From Drechmeria coniospora (taxonomy: Eukaryota; Ascomycota; Sordariomycetes; Hypocreales; Ophiocordycipitaceae): 64,000 nt of DNA. The notes below the pieces were generated by a model, which was not told the DNA's origin, ran no database searches, and saw only the letters and a list, made by a program, of their open reading frames with translations. Positions 52,939-64,000 of this stretch are shown here, piece after piece; positions within the stretch are counted from its first letter, which is position 1, and the number at the start of each line of letters is the position of its first letter. The DNA lies in the NCBI RefSeq assembly GCF_001625195.1, contig NC_054390.1:9831222-9895221 (forward strand), in the 5' to 3' direction. The position numbers and the translations under genes are program-made.

Positions 52939-55063
52939 ATGCTCTCCCGCCTTCACCTTCCCGGTCTCTTCCTCGCCTTGGCCGTCCCGACCGCCCTCGT
53001 CGGCCAGGCCGATGCCTTTGGCGCCGGCAACGTGGCCTCCATCTCCAAGGTCGAGGGCAAGAACTGTAGGTGCCTCCGTACCCTCCGCCGGCACCTTCGA
53101 GGCGAAGCAAGCTTACCTGGCCCCCCCCTTGGCAGGGCGACACGGTGACATCGAAGATGTGCTCCTGACCTTGGACAAGGCCCAGGCCTTTGGCGGCGGC
53201 GCCTTTTCCCCCACGGATGTGGCCCACGTCTACTTTGGCAACTGGCTGCGCGACTACTCCCAGGCCATCGACGTCAGCACCCTCAAGTCCGTGCCCATCG
53301 ATGCCACGGGCCTGCTCATCAGCATCGTCGGCTTCTTCACCTTCGGCTACGGCACCGGAGACTTTGAGGTCACCGCCAGCCGTCTCGGCGTCTACCGGCC
53401 GGAGGAGCACATTGACAACCCCAAGAACTACAACAACAATGAAAACGCCCGCCAGTACGACAAACGACTGCGAGGCCGCGTCAGGGACGAGGAGCTCGCC
53501 GTGGACCCGAACTCGGGCATGAAGAACTACATCGCCAACGATGATCCGCAGCTTAAAATCATGACCTCGTCCAAGTTCGTCAGGAGAGAATTCCAAAAGT
53601 TCATCTGGCTCGGCCGCGAGTACAAGAAACATCGCAGATCCAGGGACCTCACCGAGGCCCTGCGCCTCCTGGGCGGTGGCCTCCACTGCCTCGAAGGTGA
53701 GATTCTCCCCTCGTCGTCCCCGTCATCCTCGACGGCCGACCCGAGCTGACCCGACGGCTAGACTTCTTCGCCCACAGCAACTACGTCGAGCTTGCCTTGC
53801 TGGAGCTGGGCCAGGGCAACGTCTTCCCCCACGTCGGCACCAACACGCGCATGCCGGTCAAGGGCACCAACAGGGACGTCTTCCCCCTTGTCACCGGCAC
53901 CTTTGGTGCCACCGACTTTCTGCACTCGGTCCTCGGCGAAGGTTCGCGCTTCCGCTTCCCTCCGAAGCGACATGCGTCGCGGCTAACCCGTCGCCGTCAG
54001 TCCACGACTCGGTCGTCCAGAACGAGGTCGACGAGCTGGAGGGTGTCCTTCGAAACTTCACCAACACCAACACCGGCCTGCTCCGCTCCCTCTTCAGCCT
54101 CATCCCCTTCGGCGTCCTCCAAGGCAATCCCGGCGTGACCATCGACCACCTGCAGAACGACGCCAAGCAGAACATCGCACCCGTCTCCCCCAGCAACACG
54201 GGACTGTTCACGACGTACATCCGTAACGTCATCATGCACGTCATGCCCGGCATCAAGTTTCACGACGACGTCGTCATGGCCATCTCGCAGACCGTCCACG
54301 GCATCCCGATACTGCCACGGGTCGTTCAGCAGCTCCAGGAGCAGATATCCAAATTCGTCTTCTCCGTCATCGCCCCCGTCGTCGTCCCCCTCATCCATCA
54401 GGTTCGCGGCGGGCTTCAGGGCGGCGCCCACGGCGTGATCCAGAGCAGCTCGGCCGAGCAGTTTGTCGTCCTCGACGATCCGCGCAGCCACGACCCGACC
54501 CACTCGATGATCGCCAAGGATCACTTCTCCAACGTGGGTTCCTCCGCGGCTCAGTTGCGGCGCTCGGATGCTGACCGACGCAGATATTGAACGGCATTTC
54601 CGGCGAGCTTGCCGCGATATCCGTGAAGCGGATTGTGCCCCAGCTCATGCATGCCGTCGACGACGAATCCGTCGATGTCGACGCTCTCCTGACCCGCATC
54701 ATCCACGGCGTCCTGCACCACCCGGCCCAGAGGAACATGGGACACGCCGAGGTTACGGCGGCTCGCATGGAAACCTACAGGCACGTCAAGCAGTGGTGGT
54801 CAGGTTTCGGTAGACGCGTGAAGAACGACTACCTCCGCAGGCTATCGATCAACGGCATCCGCCATGGCTGGAATCACATCCATGGTGTCCAAGACTCTTC
54901 GGGTCGGCTGCCGATGAATGTTCTCTTCCGCAAGAAAAGGACCTTTGGAGAGAGGATTGCCGACTGGGCTGCGTCTGCCATTTTCGGTGGCATGAAGACG
55001 ATTTTCCTCGCCATCATCAACAAAATCAAGGCCTCGCTGCCGAAATGGCTCCGTCCGTCATGA
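52939..55063 (+). CDS. HET-C-like protein, 626 aa, five exons
   Basis: Exons are 52939-53065, 53136-53696, 53762-53941, 54001-54533 and 54584-55063; introns of 50-70 bp, all in frame. Residues 1-26 form a signal peptide, followed by AFGAGNVASISKVEGKNWRHGDIED, the start of the HET-C domain. Further conserved stretches are HVYFGNWLRDYSQAID, YRPEEHIDNPKNY, LRLLGGGLHCLEDFFAHSNY and VFPHVGTNTRMP. HET-C of Neurospora crassa is a secreted or membrane-associated glycoprotein whose alleles control vegetative incompatibility. That protein is about 960 residues with a Gly-rich tail. Here the protein stops at 626 after a basic, partly hydrophobic end, so it may be a shorter paralogue and not the allorecognition gene itself. 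Relatives exist widely in fungi with unknown function. Confidence 0.92.
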
Positions 55064-55686
55064 GAATTCACACGACAAGCGCATGTATATACGTCAATTT
55101 CAAGCGTAATGAAGGGTTGGCCGGGAGTATGCTGCAAGGGACCGAGATCTTACTCTGTCGTCAGAGTTTATGTTGGGTGTAAAGACGATACGAAATTTGA
55201 TCAACAATTACTACTGACTGTTGCGTGATGGCGGCGTAACGGGCACCCGAGCTGCTTTCCTGCCGTGCCATGCCGTGCTGGTCATGTCATAGCCCTTGCC
55301 CCGTGGCTGATCATTACCACTAAAAACCCTTTGCCTAGGATACCGGGAGTCTGCATCCCAGGCTCGTCATCCGCATCCTGCCCACGTAAAGCCCTTTGCA
55401 AGACGCGCAGATCACGATATGATTGGACCACCTAACGATGCCATACCGGTGCAAAGGCACAACGACAACGGACTTTGGGGGGACGGGTGCACAACGCCAG
55501 GTAACCAGTGCAATGTCATGGAATAACAATGATCAAGTGTATCATAGCAACTTGCATCTAGGATATACCAAAGTAACCATGCGGAAAGACAGTACTCGGG
55601 CGTTCGCTCCCCCCCCCCCCCCCCTTCTTCTCGGAGACACGATCCCGATCACATCGGGGTATGGTCATCCACTAGCAACAGTGTGG
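55064..55686. other. Intergenic stretch between convergent genes
   Basis: No gene is seen. A run of 14 C occurs at 55611-55624. Confidence 0.6.
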
Positions 55687-58400
55687 CTATTCTTGGTATT
55701 TAATGTTAAAGGACGGTGATACGGCAGTGTCCCAGTCGGCATGATTTGTAGCATTACCAAAGATTCGTAATGCACGGACGACAATCATATACCTGCCCGG
55801 CGGCGCGTAATTACCCGATTCGAGCATACCGTCAAAAGCAGCCGTCAATTCCCCGTGGGGGTTGTTGATCTGAGGGAATGATTTTGGCTGGCCGATTGTC
55901 TTCGTGCCCCAGTACTCGGTTGTAATATTCTGACAGGGGCAGGATAAAGGCAGAAGATGTGCTGTCATGAGACGAGATCCAAGGATTAGCCTGCAGCCAA
56001 TACCGGGTAGGATATCTGCGGCATGTTCTTTACGACCTCGTCTAGGGAGAGTAATGGTTTCTCCTTCCTTTATAAACTGCGAATTGGGAGACTGCATCAT
56101 CCCGACACCATTGGGATCCAAAGAGGTCGAATTGCGAAGCGAGCCGGCAAGACCTTGGTAGGGTATAGATAGAGAGGTAGTGCCGTCGGTACTGTTTATC
56201 ACAATCCAGCCGGACCACAATGGTAGTCGCCAAGCATTGAGGCCCGATGGAGGGGTTGGTTGTGCTTCGAAAGTAACCCGTTGGCCAGCTTTGACAACAA
56301 TGGTGTCCTGGCTAAACTTAAACTCTGCAGCAGCCGGAACGGTCTCAACGCCAGGGAATGGGGATGCGTTGCGGGACCCATTGGCGAGGGTATATATGGT
56401 AATGGCGGGCACGTGGGATATTCTATAAGTCATTTCCGTCGAGCCATTGTTATGAATGGTGACCGCTTGCGACCTGACAAAATGATCGCTATCGTTAAAG
56501 GAGAGGCTGGAAGGCGCAAGTAGGGTTTTGACAAATGCTGCATCGTACGCTTGAACGAGACCAGCTCCCTGCTGGGCGACCGGGGCATAATAGTCGTAGA
56601 ACTTTGTGCCATCATTGAAGCGCTGGGCCTTGGCAGTAGAAGATAGTAGGCTGTTGATGGTGACGGGGTCAAGATGGCCGCGAACTTCGCGAATCAGTGC
56701 AACGATACCGGCCACCAACGGCGCAGAATTAGACGACCCTGACTCGACAGCGTATCCCCCCGCAAGGTGGGCAGACAGCATATTTCCACCGGGAGCCACA
56801 AAGTCGGGTTTCTGATCCATCGTCCAGGTAGGGCCCCAGGAAGAACGGAGGTCAACGGCACCGCCAGTAGCACCGTTGACGTAGGTAGATATCCTTTGAT
56901 TCCGGGTAGAGGGGCTGGCCATCTTGAGGGTGACGGTCCTGCCCTTGCGGATAAGCTCGACCCACCGGTCGCCCGTGTCTTTGTCCACCGCACCGGCGGC
57001 AATTATCCTTGCTCGGGTAAGATTCAATTCTTCAACGTCATACCCCGTACCATGTGTTATGAAATACTTTGCCCCGTGAGCAACAGCACTGATGATTGTC
57101 GAGCGAAGGCACTTGTTGTAGGGGACCAAGACAATCTTCCTTCTCAGGCCGGGCGTGCCACGCGGGAGCTTGCAAGAGCGAGAAGTGACGGTGCTCGTGG
57201 CTCAGACGTCGAGCGCCACGCCATGCCAGGCAGAAGGTTTATGCGGCAAATAGTTAAAATCGACATACCCATCACCATCGACGCGGTACTCTGCCTTGAA
57301 CATGGGCGTGGGCGTGAGGATATTATCCGAGAAACCAACCGAAGTTGCCCCCTCTGTATCGCCGGGAGAATTTCCATCGAACGGACCGGTTTCGCCCGAA
57401 TTGCCCGCCGCAAAGATACAAGGGACGCCGTTCCAGACAATATTCCTGATTAACGAAGACTCTATTGAATCGGAGAATCCTTCAGAAACGCTAAAAGCAC
57501 CGACGATGACATGGGCGTCATCTTCAAATGCTCTGCTGTATGCTTCGATTATCGCAGCGGTCGACATGCGGCCCTTGCAGTCGACGACACGGTACGCGCC
57601 GAGGGTAGCCTTGGGAGCAACGCCGGTAAAGCCCAGCCGGTTAGGCTGAGCGGCGATAATACTAGCGACGGAGGTGCCGTGGCCGTTGCAGGAATCCATA
57701 GGGTCCTTGTCTCCATCGACAACGTCGTAGCCGAAGGATACGAGACAGTCTTGCTTGCGAAAACAGCCGCCGAAAGCGTCGTGGTGATAATCAACCTATA
57801 ACCGTCTTCAGTACCACGGCCGTCATTGCCGTTTTTATCCTCGCACGGGTTGTGGTGATGGCGAGGACAGCGTACACCCGAATCGACAAGGGCAATCCTG
57901 CTGCCGTTGCCGGTATAGCCCTTGGCGTGAAGCATGTCTATCTGGGCCATCATAAGAGGGCTGTTGACATCAGCCACGTTGGCATGACGACGCTTCACCG
58001 TGTGTTCCTTCTTGTCGGTCCCCATCGACGTCGTTGGTGATTTGGGCGTCTGGTACTGCCGAACGCGCTGGCAACGCTTCACCGCGGGATTCTTTTCCCA
58101 CTCTTCCGCCAGCCTGATGGCTTTTGTCGACTGCGAGACGACAACAGTGTAGCCCCTGAAGACCTTGTAGTTGAACTCCTTGACAACGGTTGCCGCCCCG
58201 GCGACGACATTTTTGACCGTGCCGAGGTCCTAACCATGTGAGCTTCAAACCAGACGCAGTCTGTGACCAAGACCTACCACGCCATCCGCGGCCTCGATGA
58301 TGTAGGAGACACTCTCGTCATCGGTCGCGGCCGTGGAATTGTCGGCCAGAGTCGTCAAGGCGATTTTCGCCAGCAAAAAAAGGAGCGATATGCAAACCAT
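55687..58400 (-). pseudogene. Subtilisin-like serine protease (S8A, Vpr/C5a-peptidase type) with one in-frame stop
   Basis: Exons are 58400-58278, 58229-57876 and 57795-55687 (introns 48 and 80 bp). The product would be about 860 residues. The signal peptide is MVCISLLFLLAKIALTTLA. FNYKVFRGYTVVVSQS is the I9 prodomain. The catalytic Asp is in RIALVDSG/VDY, the His in NGHGTSVASIIA, the oxyanion Asn in IFAAGNSG and the Ser in VESGSSNSAPLVAG (usually SGTSMATP). The C-terminal 300 residues form an Fn3-like region as in minor extracellular proteases. At 57202-57204 a TGA interrupts the frame between GVALDV and ATSTVTSR, in the PA-domain insert. Both sides are fully open and no intron would remove it. 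A recent nonsense mutation, a sequence error or, less likely, readthrough could explain it. Confidence 0.85.
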
Positions 58401-60717
58401 GGCTGCAACCTGCTACCCATGAACCGATGGCGAAATGACGGGCAAGACGGGAGGGAGGCGAGCAAGACGTTCGCCGGGTCGGGGGTGGCGGGCCATTTTG
58501 AGGGAAGCCATACGAAGCAATACCCGTACGCCGCAGGAAGGTGGTTGATTAGAACGCATGATGATCGTGCAGCGATGCTTGTGCTATTCGGTGTCGGCAG
58601 CCCTCGCCGAGGCGGCCGTTGTGTGCAGTTCATCGCTCTAGTCTGGACGCCAACTTGACGGCATGGACGACGGTTCTTGTCCGCGCATTATGCCTTTGAC
58701 GAGGAAGCCAAGCCGTCGCTCGAGGAGGACGGCAGAATCCAGTCGCGGTGGAATAAGACACCAGCGGGCCATGGGTGCGTAGGTAGGCAAGTGGCATTAC
58801 GATGATGTCTGGAGGTGCATGTGGAGGAGCAAGATGATGGCGAGTGATCAAAGTGTGTGAAAAGGTTGCCATGGACAGAGCTTCACCGCCATTCTGTGAG
58901 TGCACCGCACAGTACAGTGCGGGGCAGACGGTGCAAGTGCAGACTGCCAGTGCCTTGTCGGTTGACTCGAGCACATGAACGGACACTTGCTCCGTACTGG
59001 CAAGTTGCTCGTGAACTTGAGTAAAACTTGAGCAATACAAGCAATGCACGGCACCCCATCTACTGTAGGTTATGAAGACCAACTAATGAGTATTCATCCT
59101 GCACGGAGTATCACGGAACAGTTGTACTCTGTTTGCGTACGGCACTGCAAGTAATGTACAGTACGGAGTACGGAGCAGACGTACTGTGATTACATGTACG
59201 GAGTACTCCGTACAAAGTCCTTCATTGCTTGTAGGTGTGCTTGTAGGTGCAGTTAATGCAAAAAGTACAAGTACTTAGTAAGTACTCAAGTGCTCCCGAC
59301 GGAAGCAAATGACAGTACCTAGAGCAAGTACTGTACATGTACAGTACAGTAGTAATACTCCGTATGATTCTGCCGACATTAGCACCAATAACGACAAACA
59401 GTACAAGTACTAGTTAATGTTGGTACGTGTACCAAGATAGGAGGTGTACACCCAAGTACTTGCATGTACAGTACATTCGGCGGCAATGGAAGGACTTGTG
59501 CTTGTGCATGTATTGTAATATCCTTTAGCATGTACTTACTGTACTGCACAGCCATTACAATGTTCAGGTTCCCCGTAAGTACGCAGTACAAGTCCTGTAA
59601 CTGCTGTAAGTACTGTACTTGATTCCTCGGGCACATGAGCCTCCAATAGCAAGTACTTACATGTACTCCGTACGCCATCATACGACCAGCATGGGCCCGT
59701 TTTTCGCTACTCCTCACTCAAGTACAACCAAGTACTCCGTACTTGTTCTGTACGCACTTGTACACCTTCTCATACTCGGTGAGAAGTGCGGCGCGCAGTC
59801 GTTGGTACTTATTCCGTACCTACATCGCATGTATTGTTAGTTACAGTGCGGAGTACGGGGTACACCAACGGTACACTGTAAGGACTTGTTTAGTGCTTCG
59901 CCTACATGAAAAAACGCTGGGTCACAATGTAATATTGCTTGTACGGATACAGGTAGGTTACTGCACATGGGTGCCACAGCATTTCAGCATGTCGGCAGGT
60001 GTGTAAGGGTGTAAAACTTGGTACCTAATATCTAGCATGATGCAACGAGTCGAAATGTTCCCAATGGCGTGGTGCTTGAATGATGGCTCTCTTTGCTTCC
60101 AAGTACTTACCAATGTGCAGTACCTAGCAGGTACGGAGTAAATACGAGGTAATGGGTGGGTAATGTACTGTACAGTACCTAGTGCTGTAGTTGTACTGTA
60201 TGCTCCTCCTCGATCCAAGCACTGCGCTGACAAGCATGTACGTTGTTGTAATACTTGTAAAATACTTAGTGCACTGTACTCCGTACATACAAGGGCACGA
60301 TAGGCAGCGTACTCCGTGCCGGCTGCATCTCTGTGCACTGTACTCCGTACATACATGGGCACCATAGCCAGCGTGCTCCGTGCCGGCTGCATCTCTGTGC
60401 ACTGTACCCTGCACATAACGATAGGCAGCGTAAGTACTCCGTGCCGCCTGCATCTCCGTGCACTGTCCTCCTTGTCACGGGACCTCCCATTATTTCGAGC
60501 CTCACACACAGTTGGTGACAATGGTAGTAATAAAACAGACGATATCGCCAAATGCCGACGGCATCCAATGCCGGCCTGCATGCTCGATAATATGGGTCCT
60601 TCCACCCATGACACCGTCGTGTCGCCCTCGTCGACGAAAAACGACAGGCCGCGTTGACAGACCGCGTTTTTCTCCCTTGCCCTGGCAGCCGACGGGAAAC
60701 GAATCTTGCGTCGAGCC
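58401..60717. other. Intergenic stretch, strongly GTAC-rich
   Basis: ggagtactccgtac, gtacaagtac and agtactgtac words are dense from 58900 to 60430. At 60270-60460 a ~75-bp unit occurs three times (gtgccggctgcatctctgtgcactgtactccgtacataca-like). No gene is recognised; the two flanking genes are divergent, so both promoters lie here. Confidence 0.65.
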
Positions 60718-62296
60718 ATGGCCATGGCCACCACCTTCACGCGGACCGCCGCCTCCCGGCCGTCGCTGCTCTCTCGACGCCATCATTCGACCAGTCTCCG
60801 GATCAACGGTGACAGGCTCAACGAGACGCTCCATCACACGTGCCGCTGGGGCGCCGCTCATCGCTATGGAGAGTCCGTCGACCCCGCTCGTGCCCCGGAC
60901 GGCCCTCGTCTCCGTCGTGCCCCGGACTCGGCTGACGCTGAAGCAGGCACCCGACCCAGACCGGCATGGCCCGCCTCGCGCTGACGGACGACGACGCGAG
61001 GGCGAGGCGCTGGTTCGCCGAGGAGACCGAGGCCTTGGGCTGCCGCCTCGTCGTCGACGAGATGGGAAACATGTTCGCCAACCGGCCCGGCTCCGCCGCC
61101 TCCCCCTCCCCCATGATTGCCATGGGAAGTCACCTCGACACGCAGCCGCGCGGCGGGAGGTACGACGGCATCCTCGGCGTCGTGGCTGCCGTCGAGGTCC
61201 TCCGCACGCTGCACGAGAACGGCTTCAGGACGCACTTGGACGTCGGAGCCGTCAACTGGACCAAGTGAGTGACTTCGTCCGCACCGAGTCGGGGCTAGCC
61301 TCCCAACCAGCCAGCATCGCCGGCTGATCGATCCCCCGTCGCCCAGCGAGGAGGGCGCGAGGTTCCCCAAGTCGATGCTCTCCTCCGGCGTCTGGGCCGG
61401 CGTCGTCCCGCTCGAGGATGCGTGGAACCTGGCCGACGTCTTCGACCCGTCCGCGACGGTCAAGTCGGAGCTGCGGAGGCACGGCTACCTCGGCGACGTG
61501 GCCTGCTCCGCTCGTGCCGACGCCGGCTTCCCCCTGTCCGCCCATTTCGAGCTGCACATCGAGCAGGGGCCGATCCTCGAGCGCGCCGCCAAGCCCGTCG
61601 GCGTCGTCCAGGGCGCGCAGGCCTACCGGTGGTTCACCTTCACCGTCCTCGGCCGCGACGCCCACACGGGAACGACGCCGCTCGACGCTCGGAGCGACCC
61701 TCTTCTGGCGACGGCCAAGATGATCGCCTCCTCCCACGCCATCGCGAAACGGCTGGGCGCCCTCGCCTCGACCGGAATCGTCAAGATCCCCCCGAGCTCG
61801 TCGACCAACACCGTCGCCTCCGAGGCGAGCTTCACGCTCGACATCCGACACCCGCGAGACTCGGTCGTCGCCGACGTCCAGCGGCTCTGCCTTGAATCCT
61901 TCGAGAAGATCGCGCGAGAGGACGGGAAGGGGGTCCATCTCCGCTGGACGCTCGACACGGACTCGCCGGCCGTCAAGTTTGACAGGCGCTGCATCGAGGC
62001 CGTCGAGGCGGCGGCCGACAACGTCGTCGGACGAGACCGATGGCTGCCCATCACCAGCGGCGCCGGCCATGACACGGTCAACACCAGCGGCAGGTGCCCG
62101 AGCGCCATGATCTTCGTGCCGTGCAAGGACGGCGTCAGTCACCATCCGGAGGAATACTGCAGCCCGGAGCATTGGTGGGTCCCTCTCTCGAATGCCACTT
62201 TTGCTGCGCTGACTCGCCTTCAGCGCCATCGGAGCTCAAACTCTCCTCGAGGCCGTTCTCAACTACGACAGGATGATGTCGGGGAACGCACTCTAG
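60718..62296 (+). CDS. M20-family amidohydrolase (N-carbamoyl-L-amino-acid hydrolase / allantoate amidohydrolase type), 457 aa, four exons
   Basis: Exons are 60718-60872, 60947-61264, 61347-62174 and 62224-62296; all junctions keep frame. The N-terminus (TTFTRTAASRPSLLSRRHHST) is Arg/Ser-rich and suits a mitochondrial targeting peptide. Then come INGDRLNETLHHTCRWGAAHRYG and TGMARLALTDDD. GSHLDTQPRGGRYDG carries the first His/Asp metal ligands and NWTNEEGARFP the Glu-Glu pair. FELHIEQGP, DAHTGTTPLDAR and TSGAGHDTV follow, all hallmarks of the carbamoylase/allantoate subgroup of M20. The reaction removes a carbamoyl group from an N-carbamoyl amino acid, ureidopropionate or allantoate, releasing ammonia and CO2, so the role is in pyrimidine or purine nitrogen recovery. 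The exact substrate is not resolved. The first donor is GTCCGT, a weak site. Confidence 0.9.
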
Positions 62297-63658
62297 CCTT
62301 TGGCTCGAAGACAAAAGGCCCTACGTTTGAACGGCATGTGGCTCGCACTCTCGAGTGCTGGCTTGTTTGGGTGCCATGGCGACGAATGGCACACGGGGCT
62401 TTCGCATGTTGCGTATTCATGCTGCAAGAGCCAGGGGGTCAGTCGTGCTCGTCATGGCGTGCAGTCACGAGAGGACAGATCATGTAGTCATGATGCGTCC
62501 TCCCACCGTTGCTGCATTCAGGGGTTTGCCCCTGCCGTGCTGGATGTGTCGTTACGTTTGCTTTCATCGCGGACCCCTTGCCGGCTGGCCGCTGGCTGGA
62601 TAATGGCCAACTACCAGCCGGGCAGAATGGATCATGTTGTCTCGCGACCTGCTGGAAAATGTCTCGATTTTACCCCGTCGTTGCTCCGCTCGACATACTT
62701 CTGTATGAATGATTCGCTCGACTTCGTACCGTTCCATACTGGGGCCGATATGCTTCCGTCAGTCGTCACCAACGTGGTGAGCCAAGTCGACGTAGGATAC
62801 GGCACCACCGAGGCTGAGGAACCCCTTTGTTGTTACCCTCGCCCTCCCATTCCCATGGACATCAAAATGCGCCATGAAGGTGGTATGGAATGGATTCGGT
62901 TCGGCCAGTTGGCCACCGATGACGGAACCATCTTCGAGCCATTCTTTCCCGCCGCATGGAAGGAGGGAAACAGTTGGACGATGGCACCGTGTCTATGCTG
63001 AAAGGACAATGCTTGGGTTGTTGGGAATGAGAAATGAAGAGCGTGACCAGAGCACCAAGTGTGGCATATGACTATAGTGACAATAGTGACAAGTCATGGT
63101 GAGAGGAACTGCTACTCAGAACCTTCCTCGCCATCTTTTCATACGTATCGAACGAGGGACGGGGGGCATCTGAACATGTCCATGGGCCATCTGGAGCGTG
63201 CGTAGTGTATAGGCCATCTGGAACGTGCGTAGTGTACGTGCCATCCTGGGACGTACGTAGAACGTGCGTATGACGTGAGTAGAACGTGCTTAGAACATGC
63301 TCCGGAGCAGGGAATCGAGGTGTGCCCCGGCAAGTGGATGATGCTTTACACTCGTCCGATGCTCTTCAGCGACGCAACCTGCCGTTTCAAGGGTTCCCTC
63401 CAAAGGTGAACTGGACCGATCGCAGCAAAGGCACCTCTGTTCCGGGAGGTTAGGGATGCAATTCACATTTGCCGTAGTATTGGGCAAGTTCGGTGTACAA
63501 GACTGGACCAAACTCTTGCCCAGATACCCCAATACTGGCGAGCTGATTTTGTGGGATTATTGGGGGAAGACTTAGGAAGAAAGCGTCTGCTATTTTTCTC
63601 TCGTCTGAACCGGGCTAGAGTTGCCAGTCGTATCAGCATGGTCTACTGTTAGTTTCGT
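62297..63658. other. Intergenic stretch
   Basis: This region lies between the convergent M20 gene and the right-edge gene. Bases 63180-63305 repeat catctgga(g/a)cgtgcgtagtgta and gaacgtgc(g/t)ta units. No gene is confirmed. Confidence 0.5.
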
Positions 63659-64000
63659 TCAGTACCGGCGGGAACTTACTGGTAACTAGATTCGGCGGCT
63701 TTTGTCAGTGTTGTTTCTTGCAGCAGAATCGTCGGCGGTCAAGGATGGAACTTACAAGTTGATTGTACCCATTCCTGAAATCTCCGGCAGCCTTTGCCAG
63801 TTGTGAGGGAAGATGCTGAAATGCTCTTACGATGTCGAACGTGCTGTTTCGGAGGTCGTTATAACCATCTTCCATTGCCCCTGGAATTTCGCCGACTGCT
63901 TCTGCCAGATCACCAAGGGAGCGGGCAAAAGCGTCCAAGTTTTTGGCACTTTCGACAGTGGTGACTAACATGACGCCTCCCACGGGCACCATGATTCCCC
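63659..64000 (-). CDS. 3' end of an unknown gene running off the window
   Basis: The minus-strand frame is open from the window edge to a GTAAGT donor at 63755, then a 70-bp intron (63755-63686) and a last exon of nine codons ending TGA at 63661-63659. The visible protein reads GIMVPVGGVMLVTTVESAKNL and is then helical and amphipathic. The motif (E/N)GYN(D/Q)L occurs twice (MEDGYNDL and FRNGYNQL), suggesting a short helical repeat. No domain is recognised. It could be membrane-associated, given the hydrophobic segment near the edge. The 5' end lies outside the window. Confidence 0.5.

Noticed and set aside
62336..63001. Open frame of about 220 codons after the M20 gene
   Set aside because: The upstream start is not ATG, no domain is recognisable, composition is irregular, and it overlaps the expected 3' flank of the M20 gene. 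It cannot be supported without transcripts.

Overview
The window is nuclear DNA of a filamentous ascomycete (Pezizomycotina, probably a hypocrealean Sordariomycete). The evidence is introns of about 50-80 bp with GT..AG ends and CTRAY-type branch points, GC-rich coding exons, a TTAGGG-type telomere tract, Fot1/pogo and Ty3/gypsy relics with C-to-T nonsense changes typical of RIP, and genes for HET-C, an MHYT protein, a GH18 chitinase, Fad1 and secreted proteases. The species cannot be named from sequence alone.

Layout. (1) 1-16 kb is an AT-rich, repeat-rich compartment. A large cell-surface adhesin (GLEYA-type modules, Cys-containing repeats, flocculin-type repeats, C-terminal domain) is broken by nested insertions: a solo LTR with a perfect 5-bp target duplication, an ~840-bp element, and a Fot1-type transposon inside that element. 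Copies of a repeat called R here lie in both orientations. One abuts an interstitial telomere tract and another precedes a fragment of a RecQ-like telomere-linked helicase. Short 170-176-bp LTR-like elements and a gypsy integrase/chromodomain relic follow. Inside this region sit two apparently intact genes: a four-exon phosphatase with PLAT-like modules (9.0-11.1 kb) and a small secreted Cys-rich protein (14.9-15.4 kb). (2) 18-33 kb is a gene-rich block: secreted GMC oxidoreductase, serine carboxypeptidase with a frameshift, FAD monooxygenase, GH18 chitinase, and a HypX/HoxX-like formyltransferase-crotonase fusion. (3) 33-38 kb is intergenic DNA rich in GTAC/ACTCCGTAC motifs and tandem repeats. 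(4) 38-46 kb holds an MHYT membrane protein, a SnoaL-FMO fusion and, tail to tail with it, FAD synthetase. (5) 46-53 kb is a gene desert with a ~250-bp tandem repeat. (6) 53-64 kb holds a HET-C-like gene, a subtilisin with one in-frame stop, an M20 carbamoylase/allantoate amidohydrolase-type enzyme, and a partial gene at the right edge.

How the genes fit together. No conventional biosynthetic cluster is evident. Themes are surface and secreted functions (adhesin, proteases, chitinase, GMC oxidase) and flavin chemistry (two FMOs and one GMC enzyme with FAD synthetase nearby). The least expected gene is the HypX-like one: in bacteria the family makes carbon monoxide for [NiFe]-hydrogenase maturation, and no hydrogenase gene is present here. 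Exon models were assembled by hand; every splice junction listed keeps the reading frame.
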